DNA of 58,398 nt, taken from the NCBI GenBank assembly GCA_003212375.1, contig QCPY01000007.1:1-58398 (forward strand), given 5' to 3'. Source of the stretch: Prochlorococcus sp. AG-442-N17 (GTDB taxonomy: Bacteria; Cyanobacteriota; Cyanobacteriia; PCC-6307; Cyanobiaceae). This document shows, piece after piece, positions 8,169 to 17,964 of the stretch. The notes beneath the pieces were generated by a model. That model worked only from the letters and a program-made list of their open reading frames with translations. It had not been told where the DNA came from and ran no database searches. The position numbers and the translations under genes were made by a program. Every line of letters starts with the position of its first letter. Position 1 is the first letter of the stretch.

Positions 8169-9535
8169 AGTCTTTGATAACTATTAAAAAAATTCAAAAT
8201 TTACTTCTGCAAGGATTGAATACTAGATATGTGGATGATGAAACTTCTAGGCGGATGTGGTGGGCCTCTTTGGAAGTTATTCAAAAAGAGTTCCTTTCTC
8301 ATTCCTTTCAAGGAGGAGGATTTTGGGTGGCTTCTCCTTTGCCTGCTCTTACTGATAAGAAATGTTTAAATAAAATGAAAGGTTGGTTATGGTCCCCAAA
8401 GGGCTTCCCATACTTTCGAAGTGATAATGCTGGTTTTTTACCATTAGATCATTCAAGAAAAGTTAAAGAAAAAAGTAATTTTATAGGAAATTATAAAGTT
8501 TTAAATTTAAATGCTAAAGATGGTTATGAACCTTTTTTAATAGTTATCACTACAAACTTTCAATGTCTATTAACAATTGCAGGTGAAAAAGATAAAAAAA
8601 CTTTACTTATGAGATGTGATGAAAAAAGTTTAAAAACGGCAATTGAATTGATTGATGCAAAATTGAATCAAGAAAATAATGAGGAATCATTAAATTTCCG
8701 TAGTGCAATTAAGAATTTAGGAGATCTTAATATTAATGATGAATTTGAAAATAATTTTTGGCCAAGTTTATCAATTAAGTTGGCAAGTTTAATTCCCAAA
8801 TTAAGTGTTCAGAATGCAATGAAAAATGATGATAAAAATGAACAATTAACAGAGGTAAAGTTATTACAAGCAATTTCCCATGAAGTAAGAACTCCTTTGG
8901 CAACAATAAGGACTTTAATAAGTTCTACTCTCAGAAAATATGATATGGACGAATCAATGAGAAGCCGTTTAATACAAATTGATAATGAGTGTAATGAGCA
9001 AATTGATAGATTTGGTCTTATTTTCAATGCTGCGGAACTTGTAAGTAATGATAAATCTCCTTCAAATCAACTAGCTAGAATAAATTTAGGAGAAATTTTA
9101 TTTAAACTAGATCCTGTTTGGAGTAAACAACTAAAGCGACGTGGGATTGAATTGGAACTTGATATACCTAAACAATTGCCAGAAATATTGAGTGACTCTG
9201 AAAAACTAGAGTTAATGTTAAGAGGTCTTATCGACAAAAATACGAGAGGATTAAGAGAAGGTAGTAGTTTAATATTAGAATTAAGACCTGCTGGACAAAA
9301 ACTAAAACTACAATTAAAAGTACAAAAATTTGAAAAAGGTAAAAAAGAAATATCTAACAAAGAAAATGGTTCAGATATAGGGCCAGTACTTAATTGGAAT
9401 CCTCAAACAGGAAGTTTACAATTAAGTCAGATTGCAACTCAGAAATTGTTAGCAAGTCTTGGAGGTCATGTAACTAAGAGAAAGGATACTGGACTAACTG
9501 TATTTTTCCCTATTGCAGATCCCAATGTTGTTTGA
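8165..9535 (+). CDS. Histidine-kinase-like protein with degenerate ATPase domain
   Basis: A 456-residue protein. Residues 1-160 resemble a sensory input region, with MWWASLEVIQ and GGGFWVASPLP motifs but no membrane segment. An H-box ISHEVRTPLATIRTL places the phospho-acceptor at His239. The C-terminal half should be a GHKL ATP-binding domain, yet the N-box is weak (LMLRGLIDKNTRGL) and no DxGxG loop is visible; the end reads GGHVTKRKDTGLTVFFPI. It may be a kinase with poor ATP binding or a dimerising phospho-acceptor. It overlaps rodA by 4 nt, suggesting a cell-wall or division link. No response regulator is adjacent. Confidence 0.75.
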   Translation: MKSLITIKKIQNLLLQGLNTRYVDDETSRRMWWASLEVIQKEFLSHSFQGGGFWVASPLPALTDKKCLNKMKGWLWSPKGFPYFRSDNAGFLPLDHSRKVKEKSNFIGNYKVLNLNAKDGYEPFLIVITTNFQCLLTIAGEKDKKTLLMRCDEKSLKTAIELIDAKLNQENNEESLNFRSAIKNLGDLNINDEFENNFWPSLSIKLASLIPKLSVQNAMKNDDKNEQLTEVKLLQAISHEVRTPLATIRTLISSTLRKYDMDESMRSRLIQIDNECNEQIDRFGLIFNAAELVSNDKSPSNQLARINLGEILFKLDPVWSKQLKRRGIELELDIPKQLPEILSDSEKLELMLRGLIDKNTRGLREGSSLILELRPAGQKLKLQLKVQKFEKGKKEISNKENGSDIGPVLNWNPQTGSLQLSQIATQKLLASLGGHVTKRKDTGLTVFFPIADPNVV

Positions 9536-9563
9536 GTGTTTATCTTTTTGATAAATTTATTAA

Positions 9564-9575
9564 ATAATGTAGAAA
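9564..9575 (+). promoter_or_regulatory. Candidate -10 region of psaD
   Basis: The string AATAATGTAGAA lies 72 bp before the psaD ATG. The same 12-mer is found before rplM at 44678-44689. TAGAA(A/T) resembles a -10 box with a TG just upstream. A second possible -10, TATAAA at 9625-9630, would leave a very short leader. Neither has a strong -35. Confidence 0.3.
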
Positions 9576-9646
9576 CTTTTTTAATAATTAGGAAATTTGT
9601 AAAACATGAATGCTAATTTCTTATTATAAATAACTTAAAAATTAGG

Positions 9647-10069
9647 ATGACTGAATCTTTAGTTGGTCAATTTCCAAAGCATATAGGTAGTACTGGAGGG
9701 TTACTGAATTCTGCAGAAACTGAAGAAAAATATGCAATTTCATGGAACAGTTCCAAGGAACAAGCGTTTGAAATGCCAACTGGTGGAGCTGCTGTAATGC
9801 ATGAGGGAGATAATTTACTGTACTTCGCTCGAAAAGAGCAATGCCTTGCTCTTGGCACTCAATTAAGGGGTTTTAAACCTAGAATTGAAAATTTTAAAAT
9901 TTATAGAATTTTCCCCGGCGGAGATATTGAATTTTTACATCCAAAAGATGGTGTATTCCCAGAGAAAGTTAATGAGGGTAGAGAAAAAGTTGGTCATAAT
10001 CCAAGGAGAATTGGAGAAAATCCTAATCCTGCAGGATTAAAGTTTACAACTAAAAAAACTTTTGAATAA
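9647..10069 (+). CDS. psaD: Photosystem I subunit II (PsaD)
   Basis: PsaD, 140 residues, sits on the stromal side of photosystem I and docks ferredoxin. The sequence is readily recognisable: [12 protein letters not shown], then [35 protein letters not shown], and [24 protein letters not shown], with a basic C-terminal arm. The length is typical for cyanobacteria. The ATG at 9647 follows a short purine stretch. The gene is separate from other psa genes in the window and is followed by trpE, which has its own strong promoter. Confidence 0.98.
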   Translation: MTESLVGQFPKHIGSTGGLLNSAETEEKYAISWNSSKEQAFEMPTGGAAVMHEGDNLLYFARKEQCLALGTQLRGFKPRIENFKIYRIFPGGDIEFLHPKDGVFPEKVNEGREKVGHNPRRIGENPNPAGLKFTTKKTFE

Positions 10070-10080
10070 AATTTCGAAAG

Positions 10081-10109
10081 TTGATATAAAAGACAAATAT
10101 AATTATAAT
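10081..10109 (+). promoter_or_regulatory. Sigma70-type promoter of trpE
   Basis: TTGATA at 10081-10086 and TATAAT at 10104-10109 are spaced by 17 bp, a near-consensus arrangement. Transcription would start near 10116, leaving a leader of about 13 nt before the ATG at 10129. That is too short for a peptide-type attenuator, so any trp regulation would have to act otherwise. Confidence 0.65.
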
Positions 10110-10128
10110 TTGGACTGAAATTATTAAT

Positions 10129-11646
10129 ATGATCAGTTCTCAAAAAGATAGTTTTATAAAAGCTTATAAAGAAGGTAAAAACTTTATACCTATTCACAAA
10201 ACTTGGCCTGCAGATTTAGAAACTCCCTTATCAACATGGCTTAAATTATCAAAAAAAGATTCACATGGTGTTTTTCTTGAATCTGTAGAGGGCGGCGAGA
10301 ATTTAGGTAGATGGAGTATTGTTGCTACTGGACCCCTTTGGGAAGCTGTTTGTCGTGGAGAAGAAACTATTAAGACTTGGCGAAATGGGAAAAGTGATAT
10401 TTATAGAGGAGATCCTTTTGATTTGTTGAGAACTTGGACAGAAGAGTATAAGTCATATAGTCTCGACAATTTACCTTATGTTGGTCAGTTATATGGCTCT
10501 TGGGGATATGAACTAATTAATCGCATTGAGCCTAACGTTCCTATTAATTGCTTGGAAGAGAATGAAATACCCTATGGATCGTGGATGTTTTTTGATCAAT
10601 TAGTAATTTTTGATCAAATGAAGAGATGTATTACTGTAGTTGTATATGCTGACACTTCTAGTGCAACAAAATCTATTGAAGAAATTTATCAAGATTCTGT
10701 TGCGAAAATCAATAGAATTAGAGAATTGATGAAAGATCCACTTAAGGGATCATATTCACTTGACTGGAATGATAACAAAAATTTGAATATTGAAATTACA
10801 AGTAATTGGAAGAAAAAAGAGTTTGAAGATGCTGTTGTTTCTGCTAAAGAGCATATAAAAAAAGGGGATATCTTTCAAATTGTTATTAGCCAAAAATTTC
10901 AATCGAATATTAAAAATGATCCTTTTAATCTATATAGGAGTTTAAGGATGGTTAATCCTTCTCCTTACATGGCCTTCTTTGATTTTGGATCCTGGTATCT
11001 CATTGGTTCTAGTCCTGAAGTAATGGTCAAAGCAGAAAAGAATAAAAATAATCAAATTATTGCAAGCTTAAGACCAATAGCTGGAACTAGAGCAAGAGGT
11101 AAAGATGCTGAAGAAGACTTAAAATTTGAGAAAGATTTGTTAAAAGATCCTAAAGAGATATCTGAACATGTAATGCTTATTGATCTTGGCAGAAATGATT
11201 TAGGAAGAGTTTGTGAGATAGGTACAGTAGAAGTCAAGGACTTAATGGTAATTGAAAAATATTCACACGTAATGCATATAGTTAGTGAAGTTCAAGGAAT
11301 TTTAAAAAGTAATACTGGGGTATGGGATCTCTTAAAGGCATGTTTTCCTGCTGGTACAGTTACTGGAGCCCCAAAAATAAGAGCTATGCAGTTAATTAAC
11401 AATTTTGAAAAAGATGCTAGAGGACCATATGCTGGAGTTTATGGTTCTATAGATATAAATGGGGCATTAAATACTGCGATAACAATTCGAACAATGATTG
11501 TTCAGCCTTCAAATGAAGGTGAATATAAGGTTTCTATTCAAGCTGGTGCAGGGATAGTTGCAGATTCATCACCCTCTAATGAATATCAAGAGACTATAAA
11601 TAAAGCTAAAGGCATATTGATGGCATTGGCTTGTTTGGATAGTTAA
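10129..11646 (+). CDS. trpE: Anthranilate synthase component I
   Basis: A 505-residue chorismate-binding enzyme that makes anthranilate with TrpG, the first committed step to tryptophan. It has the N-terminal regulatory domain ([32 protein letters not shown], with the conserved LLES-like element for tryptophan feedback) and the catalytic core. Core motifs include [35 protein letters not shown], and [16 protein letters not shown]. The close of the domain ([26 protein letters not shown]) is intact. Its stop codon abuts the next gene's ATG, so the two are probably co-transcribed. Confidence 0.97.
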   Translation: MISSQKDSFIKAYKEGKNFIPIHKTWPADLETPLSTWLKLSKKDSHGVFLESVEGGENLGRWSIVATGPLWEAVCRGEETIKTWRNGKSDIYRGDPFDLLRTWTEEYKSYSLDNLPYVGQLYGSWGYELINRIEPNVPINCLEENEIPYGSWMFFDQLVIFDQMKRCITVVVYADTSSATKSIEEIYQDSVAKINRIRELMKDPLKGSYSLDWNDNKNLNIEITSNWKKKEFEDAVVSAKEHIKKGDIFQIVISQKFQSNIKNDPFNLYRSLRMVNPSPYMAFFDFGSWYLIGSSPEVMVKAEKNKNNQIIASLRPIAGTRARGKDAEEDLKFEKDLLKDPKEISEHVMLIDLGRNDLGRVCEIGTVEVKDLMVIEKYSHVMHIVSEVQGILKSNTGVWDLLKACFPAGTVTGAPKIRAMQLINNFEKDARGPYAGVYGSIDINGALNTAITIRTMIVQPSNEGEYKVSIQAGAGIVADSSPSNEYQETINKAKGILMALACLDS

Positions 11647-12765
11647 ATGCATAACAATAATTTATATAAAGGCTTTGAAGTGGAACTCTTTACTGGGACT
11701 TCAAATAATCATGTTGGAGTTTCACAAGATATAGAAAAAACGTTCTCAAATTTTGTTAAAGAACCTGATAATAGAAATGTTGAATATATTACAAATCCAG
11801 AAAAAGACTACAAATTATGTTCTAAGAATTTATTAGAACCTAGAGTAAATTTAAGAAAATGGTTGAAAAGTAGAGATTTAACAATAATACCATCATCTAC
11901 ATTATGTTTTAAACATAATAATCAGTTTCAACGGTCCGATAAAAATAATGATTATCATCAATTTATTCAAGATAACTATGGAATATCAATTGCTACTTCA
12001 AGTGTTCATATCAATATAGGAATTGATAATTTAGATGAACTTTTTGCTGCTATAAGACTTGTAAGATGCGAAGCTTCTTTGTATCTATCACTTAGTGCGA
12101 GCTCTCCATTTTTGAATAATAAACTTACTAATAATCATTCCCAGAGATGGATTCAATTCCCTAAAACCCCGAATAAAGTTCCAATTTTCAAAAATCATGA
12201 TAGTTACATAACATGGATTGAGGAAAATATAAATAATGGAAATATGAAAAATATTAGACATTTTTGGTCTTCGATTCGCCCAAATGGTCCTAAAAGACCT
12301 CATGTCTTAGATCGTCTGGAATTAAGAATTTGTGATTATGTCTCTGATGTTGATTTATTATTGGCAATAACAGCTTTACTTGAAATAAGAGTTATTCATC
12401 TATTTGAAAATCTGAAGAATATAGATCCATTGCACTCTAGTCAGTTTTCTATGGATCAATTAACGAAAATATGTGATCAAAACGAAATAAAAGCTGCACA
12501 AAAAAGTTTAGATGCTGAATTAATTCATTGGAGAGACGGAAAAAAGGTCAATTGTAGAGAATGGATAGAAAATTTATTGGTGGATTTGTCTTCAACCGCA
12601 GAAAAGTTAAATATGAATTATTTATTGAAGCCTATTTATAAAGTTCTTGAGGAGGGAAATCAATCTATGAGATGGATAAAACAATATAAAGAAGGAGCAT
12701 CTATTGAGGATATTATGCAATATGCCGTTTTAGATATGATTAAACGTGAAGAAGAAATTATTTGA
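11647..12765 (+). CDS. gshA: Glutamate-cysteine ligase, cyanobacterial type
   Basis: A 372-residue protein of the cyanobacterial glutamate-cysteine ligase family, the first step of glutathione synthesis. Recognisable parts are the opening LYKGFEVELFTG, EPRVNLRKWL, ATSSVHINIGI, HFWSSIRPNGPKRPHVLDRLELRICD, and the end LDMIKREEEI. The HVLDRLELRICD segment carries Arg and Glu residues expected for substrate binding in this carboxylate-amine ligase group. The ATG directly follows the trpE stop with no gap, so translational coupling is likely. Confidence 0.88.
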   Translation: MHNNNLYKGFEVELFTGTSNNHVGVSQDIEKTFSNFVKEPDNRNVEYITNPEKDYKLCSKNLLEPRVNLRKWLKSRDLTIIPSSTLCFKHNNQFQRSDKNNDYHQFIQDNYGISIATSSVHINIGIDNLDELFAAIRLVRCEASLYLSLSASSPFLNNKLTNNHSQRWIQFPKTPNKVPIFKNHDSYITWIEENINNGNMKNIRHFWSSIRPNGPKRPHVLDRLELRICDYVSDVDLLLAITALLEIRVIHLFENLKNIDPLHSSQFSMDQLTKICDQNEIKAAQKSLDAELIHWRDGKKVNCREWIENLLVDLSSTAEKLNMNYLLKPIYKVLEEGNQSMRWIKQYKEGASIEDIMQYAVLDMIKREEEII

Positions 12766-12818
12766 TAATTTAAACAAATATTTGATCTCAATATATTTAC
12801 TTATGACATAATAATTAT

Positions 12819-15788
12819 ATGGATTCTATGAAAAAGTTAAAAAAAAATAATGTGGATCTAATAAGCAATAATGATCCGTTGGATAGAAATCGTGCATTAG
12901 TAGAAGATTTATGGGAGTCCGTTTTAAGGGAAGAATGTTCAGATGATCAAGCAAATCGTTTAATACAGCTTAAAGAATTAAGTTATTCCAATCAAGTCGA
13001 AGAAATTAGTTCGCAAAATTATAAAAGCGAAATAGTTAATATTGTGAACTCTATGGATTTAGCCGAATCGATTTCTGCAGCAAGAGCTTTTTCATTATAT
13101 TTCCAACTAGTTAATATTTTAGAACAAAGAGTTGAAGAAGACAGATACATACAAAGTTTTACTAATAAGAATGCCCAAAAATCACATGATAATTTGGACC
13201 CATTTGCACCTGCTTTAGCCAGACAAAATGCACCCGTGACATTTAGAGAATTATTTTATAGGCTTAGAAGATTAAATGTTCCTCCAGGTAAATTAGAGGA
13301 ATTATTGCAGCAAATGGATATTCGCTTAGTTTTTACAGCTCATCCAACCGAGATAGTTAGACATACTATTAGGCATAAGCAAACAAGAGTAGCTAGCTTG
13401 CTAAAAAAAATACAGGTTGAAAAATTTTTAACCGTTGAAGACATCCAATCACTAAAAATACAATTAAAAGAAGAGATCAGATTATGGTGGAGAACAGATG
13501 AGTTACATCAGTTCAAACCATCTGTAATAGATGAAGTTGATTATGCGTTGCATTATTTTCAACAAATACTCTTTAATGCGATGCCTAAGCTAAGAGGGAG
13601 AATTTCTTCAGCTCTTAATGAAAATTATCCAGACGTACAGATGCCAACTGAATCTTTTTGTACATTTGGATCATGGGTTGGCTCTGATAGGGATGGAAAT
13701 CCATCAGTTACTCCAGAAATAACTTGGAGGACTGCCTGCTACCAAAGGCAATTAATGTTAGAAAGATATATAAATACTACCTCTAATCTCAGAGATCAAT
13801 TAAGTGTCTCAATGCAATGGAGCCAAGTTAGTTCATCACTATTGGAATCCTTAGAAACTGACAGAGTTAAATTTCCTGAAATTTATGAAGCTAGGGCAAC
13901 AAGATATAGATCAGAGCCTTATAGATTGAAATTGAGTTATATTTTAGAGAAATTAAGATTAACCCAAGAAAGAAATAATTTACTTGCTGAAGGAGGTTGG
14001 AAATTATCTTTAGAAAGGGAATCGGATACTAAAAATATTGAGTTAGTTGAAAAATTACATTATGGGTCTGTTGACGAATTTACTTATGACTTGGAATTAA
14101 TTAAAAATAGTCTAAATAGTACCGATTTAACTTGTGATGCAGTAAATAAATTATTAACTCAAGTACATATTTTTGGTTTTTCATTAGCAAGTTTGGATAT
14201 ACGTCAGGAGAGTACTAGACATAGTGATGCAATACAAGAATTAACTAATTATCTTGAGTTGCCTAAAAAATATGATCAAATGTCTGAATCAGAGAGAATT
14301 AAATGGCTTAAAGATGAATTAAATACAAAAAGGCCGTTAATTCCATCTGAAGTTATTTGGAGTAAAAGTACTGAAGAAACGTTCTCAGTTTTTAAAATGG
14401 TAAAAAGATTACAAGAAGAATTTGGAAGACGTATTTGTCATTCATATGTCATATCAATGAGTCATAGTGCATCCGATTTACTTGAAGTACTTCTTCTGGC
14501 AAAAGAGATGGGACTTATTGATCAAAATTCTAAAAAATCTAAATTGCTTGTTGTCCCTTTATTTGAAACTGTTGAGGATCTGCAGAGAGCTCCCGAAGTT
14601 ATGGAACAATTATTTAATTTAGATTTTTATAGATCTTTATTACCAAAAGTTGGAGAAAGTTTTCAACCGATTCAAGAGTTAATGTTAGGTTATTCTGATA
14701 GTAATAAAGATTCGGGGTTTTTATCTAGTAACTGGGAAATACATAGAGCTCAAATTGCTCTTCAAAATCTCTCAAGTAAAAATAATATACTTTTAAGACT
14801 TTTCCATGGTAGAGGAGGGTCAGTAGGTAGAGGAGGGGGTCCTGCTTACCAAGCGATATTAGCTCAACCAAGCGGTACTCTAAAAGGCAGAATAAAAATT
14901 ACAGAACAAGGAGAAGTTTTAGCTTCTAAATATAGTCTTCCTGAGTTGGCTTTATATAATTTAGAGACTGTTACAACAGCAGTTATTCAAAATAGTTTAG
15001 TCAACAATAGACTTGATGCGACGCCAGAATGGAATGATTTAATGACTAGGTTGGCAGAAACTTCGAGAATACAATATAGAAAACTAGTACACGAGAATCC
15101 TAATTTACTCACTTTTTTTCAAGAGGTAACTCCAATAGAAGAAATTAGTAAATTGCAAATATCGAGTAGACCTGCAAGAAGAAAAAAAGGTGCAAAGGAC
15201 TTAGCAAGTTTAAGAGCAATCCCATGGGTTTTTGGATGGACACAGAGTAGATTCCTCTTGCCAAGTTGGTTTGGAGTAGGCACAGCCTTATCAGTTGAAT
15301 TAAAATCTGATCCAGAACAAATTGAGTTATTAAGAGTACTGCATCAAAGATGGCCTTTTTTTAGGATGCTTATATCCAAGGTAGAAATGACATTATCAAA
15401 AGTTGACTTAGAAGTTGCTAAATATTATGTAGATACTCTTGGTAGTCAAGAAAATTCTAAATCGTTTGGTGAGATTTTTGATGTTATCTCTAAAGAATAT
15501 ATTCTTACTAAATCACTAGTTCTTGAAATAACGGGTAAAAATAAGCTTCTAGAATCTGATAGAGACTTAAGAACATCTGTTAACCTAAGAAATAAAACTA
15601 TAATTCCTTTGGGATTTTTGCAAGTTTCACTTTTAAGAAGATTGAGAGATCAAACAAGACAACCTCCAATTAGTGAGTTTCTCAATGAAAGCTATGAATC
15701 TAAAAGAGCTTATAGTCGTAGTGAACTTCTTAGAGGAGCACTTTTAACAATAAACGGAATCGCAGCAGGGATGAGAAATACAGGATAA
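12819..15788 (+). CDS. ppc: Phosphoenolpyruvate carboxylase
   Basis: The enzyme adds bicarbonate to phosphoenolpyruvate to form oxaloacetate, feeding the incomplete TCA cycle and amino acid synthesis. At 989 residues it is of normal length. Catalytic motifs are present: [13 protein letters not shown] with His175, [30 protein letters not shown], and the mobile loop [14 protein letters not shown]. It ends in MRNTG, the family's conserved C terminus. A second Met lies three codons into the frame (MDSM), so the exact start could be 12819 or 12828. The 53-bp gap before it lacks a strong promoter. Confidence 0.98.
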   Translation: MDSMKKLKKNNVDLISNNDPLDRNRALVEDLWESVLREECSDDQANRLIQLKELSYSNQVEEISSQNYKSEIVNIVNSMDLAESISAARAFSLYFQLVNILEQRVEEDRYIQSFTNKNAQKSHDNLDPFAPALARQNAPVTFRELFYRLRRLNVPPGKLEELLQQMDIRLVFTAHPTEIVRHTIRHKQTRVASLLKKIQVEKFLTVEDIQSLKIQLKEEIRLWWRTDELHQFKPSVIDEVDYALHYFQQILFNAMPKLRGRISSALNENYPDVQMPTESFCTFGSWVGSDRDGNPSVTPEITWRTACYQRQLMLERYINTTSNLRDQLSVSMQWSQVSSSLLESLETDRVKFPEIYEARATRYRSEPYRLKLSYILEKLRLTQERNNLLAEGGWKLSLERESDTKNIELVEKLHYGSVDEFTYDLELIKNSLNSTDLTCDAVNKLLTQVHIFGFSLASLDIRQESTRHSDAIQELTNYLELPKKYDQMSESERIKWLKDELNTKRPLIPSEVIWSKSTEETFSVFKMVKRLQEEFGRRICHSYVISMSHSASDLLEVLLLAKEMGLIDQNSKKSKLLVVPLFETVEDLQRAPEVMEQLFNLDFYRSLLPKVGESFQPIQELMLGYSDSNKDSGFLSSNWEIHRAQIALQNLSSKNNILLRLFHGRGGSVGRGGGPAYQAILAQPSGTLKGRIKITEQGEVLASKYSLPELALYNLETVTTAVIQNSLVNNRLDATPEWNDLMTRLAETSRIQYRKLVHENPNLLTFFQEVTPIEEISKLQISSRPARRKKGAKDLASLRAIPWVFGWTQSRFLLPSWFGVGTALSVELKSDPEQIELLRVLHQRWPFFRMLISKVEMTLSKVDLEVAKYYVDTLGSQENSKSFGEIFDVISKEYILTKSLVLEITGKNKLLESDRDLRTSVNLRNKTIIPLGFLQVSLLRRLRDQTRQPPISEFLNESYESKRAYSRSELLRGALLTINGIAAGMRNTG

Positions 15789-15791
15789 TCC

Positions 15792-16238
15792 TTGCAATAT
15801 TTTTCCACTAAAAAACTAATTCTTCCAGAAGGATATTTTCTTGATTCTTCTCAAGTTCCAACTGCTCAGGATTTAAATAGACTCTTGTCAAATTGTGATT
15901 GTGAGTTAATCCCTATGCAGAAGATATCTCTTGCTATAAAAAATAGTAATTTTTTCTTTACGATTAGAAGTGAATCTAAGAATAAACTTTATGGCTTTGT
16001 AAGGGTCACATCAGATAGAGGTCTGAATGCTAATTTATGGAATTTAAGCGCAGAGAAAGGCAAAAATCAAAATCTCTTTTACTCTGTATTACTTCAGGCG
16101 ACTCTTGAAAAAATAAATAGGGAAATGCCAGGATGTAGTATATCTGTCCAGGCTCCACTATCTTCATTGAAAAGTTTAGAAGAAAGTGGATTTATACTAG
16201 ACCCAAATGGTATTAGGGTAATGAGTTATAAACTTTAA
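15792..16238 (+). CDS. GNAT-like acyltransferase fold protein
   Basis: A 148-residue protein starting at TTG 15792, only 3 bp after ppc. The central GFVRVTSDRGLNANLWNLSA strand pair resembles the core of GNAT acetyltransferases, and the C-terminal half is a helix-strand-helix that would complete the fold. The usual acetyl-CoA loop (Q/R-x2-G-x-G/A) is not evident: the equivalent part is AEKGKNQNLFYSVLLQ. It may be a diverged enzyme or a non-catalytic member. Substrate unknown. It ends just before tRNA-Arg on the other strand. Confidence 0.55.
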   Translation: MQYFSTKKLILPEGYFLDSSQVPTAQDLNRLLSNCDCELIPMQKISLAIKNSNFFFTIRSESKNKLYGFVRVTSDRGLNANLWNLSAEKGKNQNLFYSVLLQATLEKINREMPGCSISVQAPLSSLKSLEESGFILDPNGIRVMSYKL

Positions 16239-16249
16239 ATTTATAATTA

Positions 16250-16323
16250 CGAGCATGGAGGGAGTCGAACCCCCGACATTCAGAACCGGAATCTGATGCT
16301 CTATCCAGCTGAGCTACATGCCC
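16250..16323 (-). tRNA. trnR: tRNA-Arg (CCG)
   Basis: On the minus strand the acceptor arm GGGCATG pairs with CATGCTC (one G-U), the D arm is GTAGCTCAGCTGGATAGAGC, the anticodon loop is TTCCGGT giving CCG, and the T arm has GGTTCGACTCC. The discriminator is G. CCA is not encoded. The gene lies in the gap between the GNAT-like gene and recF. Confidence 0.95.
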
Positions 16324-16399
16324 TTAATTTTTCAATTTCTTTAAAGAAATTCTAAATAACTCAAATTTAGCTAATTTAACTTAATAACGCATTAAAAAA

Positions 16400-17488
16400 A
16401 TTTTTTTAAATAACTTAAAAATAAATAATTTTCGAAATCACAAAAGTTTTGAAATCGACCTTCATGAGCAAAGAGCTATTGTTCTGGGTTGTAATGGCAT
16501 TGGTAAGTCGAATTTGCTTGAGTCAGTCGAATTTCTTAGTCAATTAAGGTCTAGTAGAGCATTTAGTGATAAGGATTTAATAGAAAACAATAGCGAGATG
16601 GCAGCTATTTTTGGTCAAATTGATTTCAATGATGATTTGAAAGTAAATTTATTTAGGAAAGGAGCTAAAAAGATTTATGTTAATGACTCTTTATTGAAAA
16701 AACATAGTGAAATAAAAAATTATATTAGAAGTGTATGTTTCTGCTCTAATGATATCAATATTGTTAAGAGTGAACCGAGTTATAGGAGAACATGGATTGA
16801 TAAAGTTGTGTCACAGCTTGAACCGGTATATGTAGAATTAATTCATAGATTTAACAGACTTTTAAAACAAAGAAGTTATTATTGGCGTTCTGAAAACTTT
16901 AAAAAAAATCAATCAAAAGAAGTTATTGAAAGTTTTGATATTCAAATGTCATTAATCAGTACAAGAATTTTTAGACGTAGGAGGCGAGCACTAGCAAAAA
17001 TTAGACCATATGTTGAATATTGGCATAATCATTTAAGTAAATCTAAAGAACAAATCGCTATAAATTATCTTTCTGGCTTTGAAAATATAAGTCAAGAAGA
17101 AGATGAAGACTTAATAAGTATGAGAATAGTTGAACAATTACAAAAGCAGAGGCCAATAGAGGCGTTAACTGGTAAATGTAGCTTTGGCCCTCATCGTGAT
17201 GATATAGAGTTTCTTATTAATGATATCTCCATAAGAAAATATGGCTCATCTGGTCAGCAAAGGACTTTTATTTTGGCTTTAAAAATGGCTGAACTCGATT
17301 TATTACGTAGAATGATAAATTTACCTCCGATTTTAATATTGGATGACGTCTTGGCTGAGCTTGATATTACTAGACAAAATTTGTTATTGAATTCGGTAGG
17401 GAAAGATAGTCAATGTTTTATTAGTGCGACGCATTTAGATAAATTCAATCAATCTTTTTTAAGCTCTTCTCAAATGATTCATTTATAA
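16400..17488 (+). CDS. recF: DNA replication and repair protein RecF
   Basis: RecF is an SMC-like ATPase that helps load RecA at gaps. The conserved N terminus is encoded upstream of any ATG, GTG or TTG: in frame from the stop at 16385 it reads IFLNNLKINNFRNHKSFEIDL and on to GCNGIGKSNLLESVEF, with Walker A at residues 30-37 counted from the ATT at 16400. Walker B is ILILDDVLAELD near the end, with the ABC signature in YGSSGQQRTF. From 16400 the length is 362, normal for RecF; starting at the TTG at 16514 would delete the Walker A motif. An ATT start (16400 or 16391) is therefore inferred. Confidence 0.88.
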   Translation: MFLNNLKINNFRNHKSFEIDLHEQRAIVLGCNGIGKSNLLESVEFLSQLRSSRAFSDKDLIENNSEMAAIFGQIDFNDDLKVNLFRKGAKKIYVNDSLLKKHSEIKNYIRSVCFCSNDINIVKSEPSYRRTWIDKVVSQLEPVYVELIHRFNRLLKQRSYYWRSENFKKNQSKEVIESFDIQMSLISTRIFRRRRRALAKIRPYVEYWHNHLSKSKEQIAINYLSGFENISQEEDEDLISMRIVEQLQKQRPIEALTGKCSFGPHRDDIEFLINDISIRKYGSSGQQRTFILALKMAELDLLRRMINLPPILILDDVLAELDITRQNLLLNSVGKDSQCFISATHLDKFNQSFLSSSQMIHL

Positions 17489-17528
17489 TTTAAGTATATT
17501 CTGGATTCAGCTAATAAAAAATTAATTA

Positions 17529-17963
17529 ATGGAAGTCCCCAAAAACAATCAAACTTTCAAAGCGTTAAATGAGGATAAGAAATTAGCTTGTACAAGTAAG
17601 CATTTTTTGTTGGAGCTATATAGATGTGATTATGAAAAATTAAATGATGAATCTTTTTTACGTTGTACTTTAAATAATGCTGCCAAAATAGCTAATGCAA
17701 CCGTTTTAAATCTAATTAGTTATAAATTTAAACCTCAGGGAGTCACAGTAATTGCTTTACTCGCTGAATCTCATCTTTCAATACATACATGGCCTGAAGA
17801 GCAATATTCTGCAGTTGACATTTTTACATGTGGCAAAAACATGAAACCTGATAAAGCTTGTAAATACTTAATTCATTCTTTAATGGCAGAAGAACATCTT
17901 TTGCGTGTAATTACTAGAAATACTCCTTTAGAAGTTCATGATAGTTTAAGAAAAATTAATTAA
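17529..17963 (+). CDS. speD: S-adenosylmethionine decarboxylase proenzyme
   Basis: A 144-residue proenzyme of the short prokaryotic class (the B. subtilis type, also named speH). It self-cleaves between Glu80 and Ser81 in LLAESHLSIHTWPE, turning Ser81 into the pyruvoyl cofactor. His86 and Cys101 (VDIFTCG) are the expected processing and catalytic residues. The product, decarboxylated AdoMet, supplies aminopropyl groups for spermidine. The ATG at 17529 is 40 bp after recF. The gene ends 1 bp from the convergent larE-like gene. Confidence 0.92.
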   Translation: MEVPKNNQTFKALNEDKKLACTSKHFLLELYRCDYEKLNDESFLRCTLNNAAKIANATVLNLISYKFKPQGVTVIALLAESHLSIHTWPEEQYSAVDIFTCGKNMKPDKACKYLIHSLMAEEHLLRVITRNTPLEVHDSLRKIN

Positions 17964-17964
17964 A

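Noticed and set aside
12775-12784. CAAATATTTG palindrome before ppc as an operator
   Set aside because: A 10-bp AT-rich palindrome is expected by chance many times in this base composition.
16324-16513. recF as a truncated pseudogene starting at 16514
   Set aside because: The missing N terminus is present in frame upstream with intact motifs, so an unusual start codon is more likely than gene decay.
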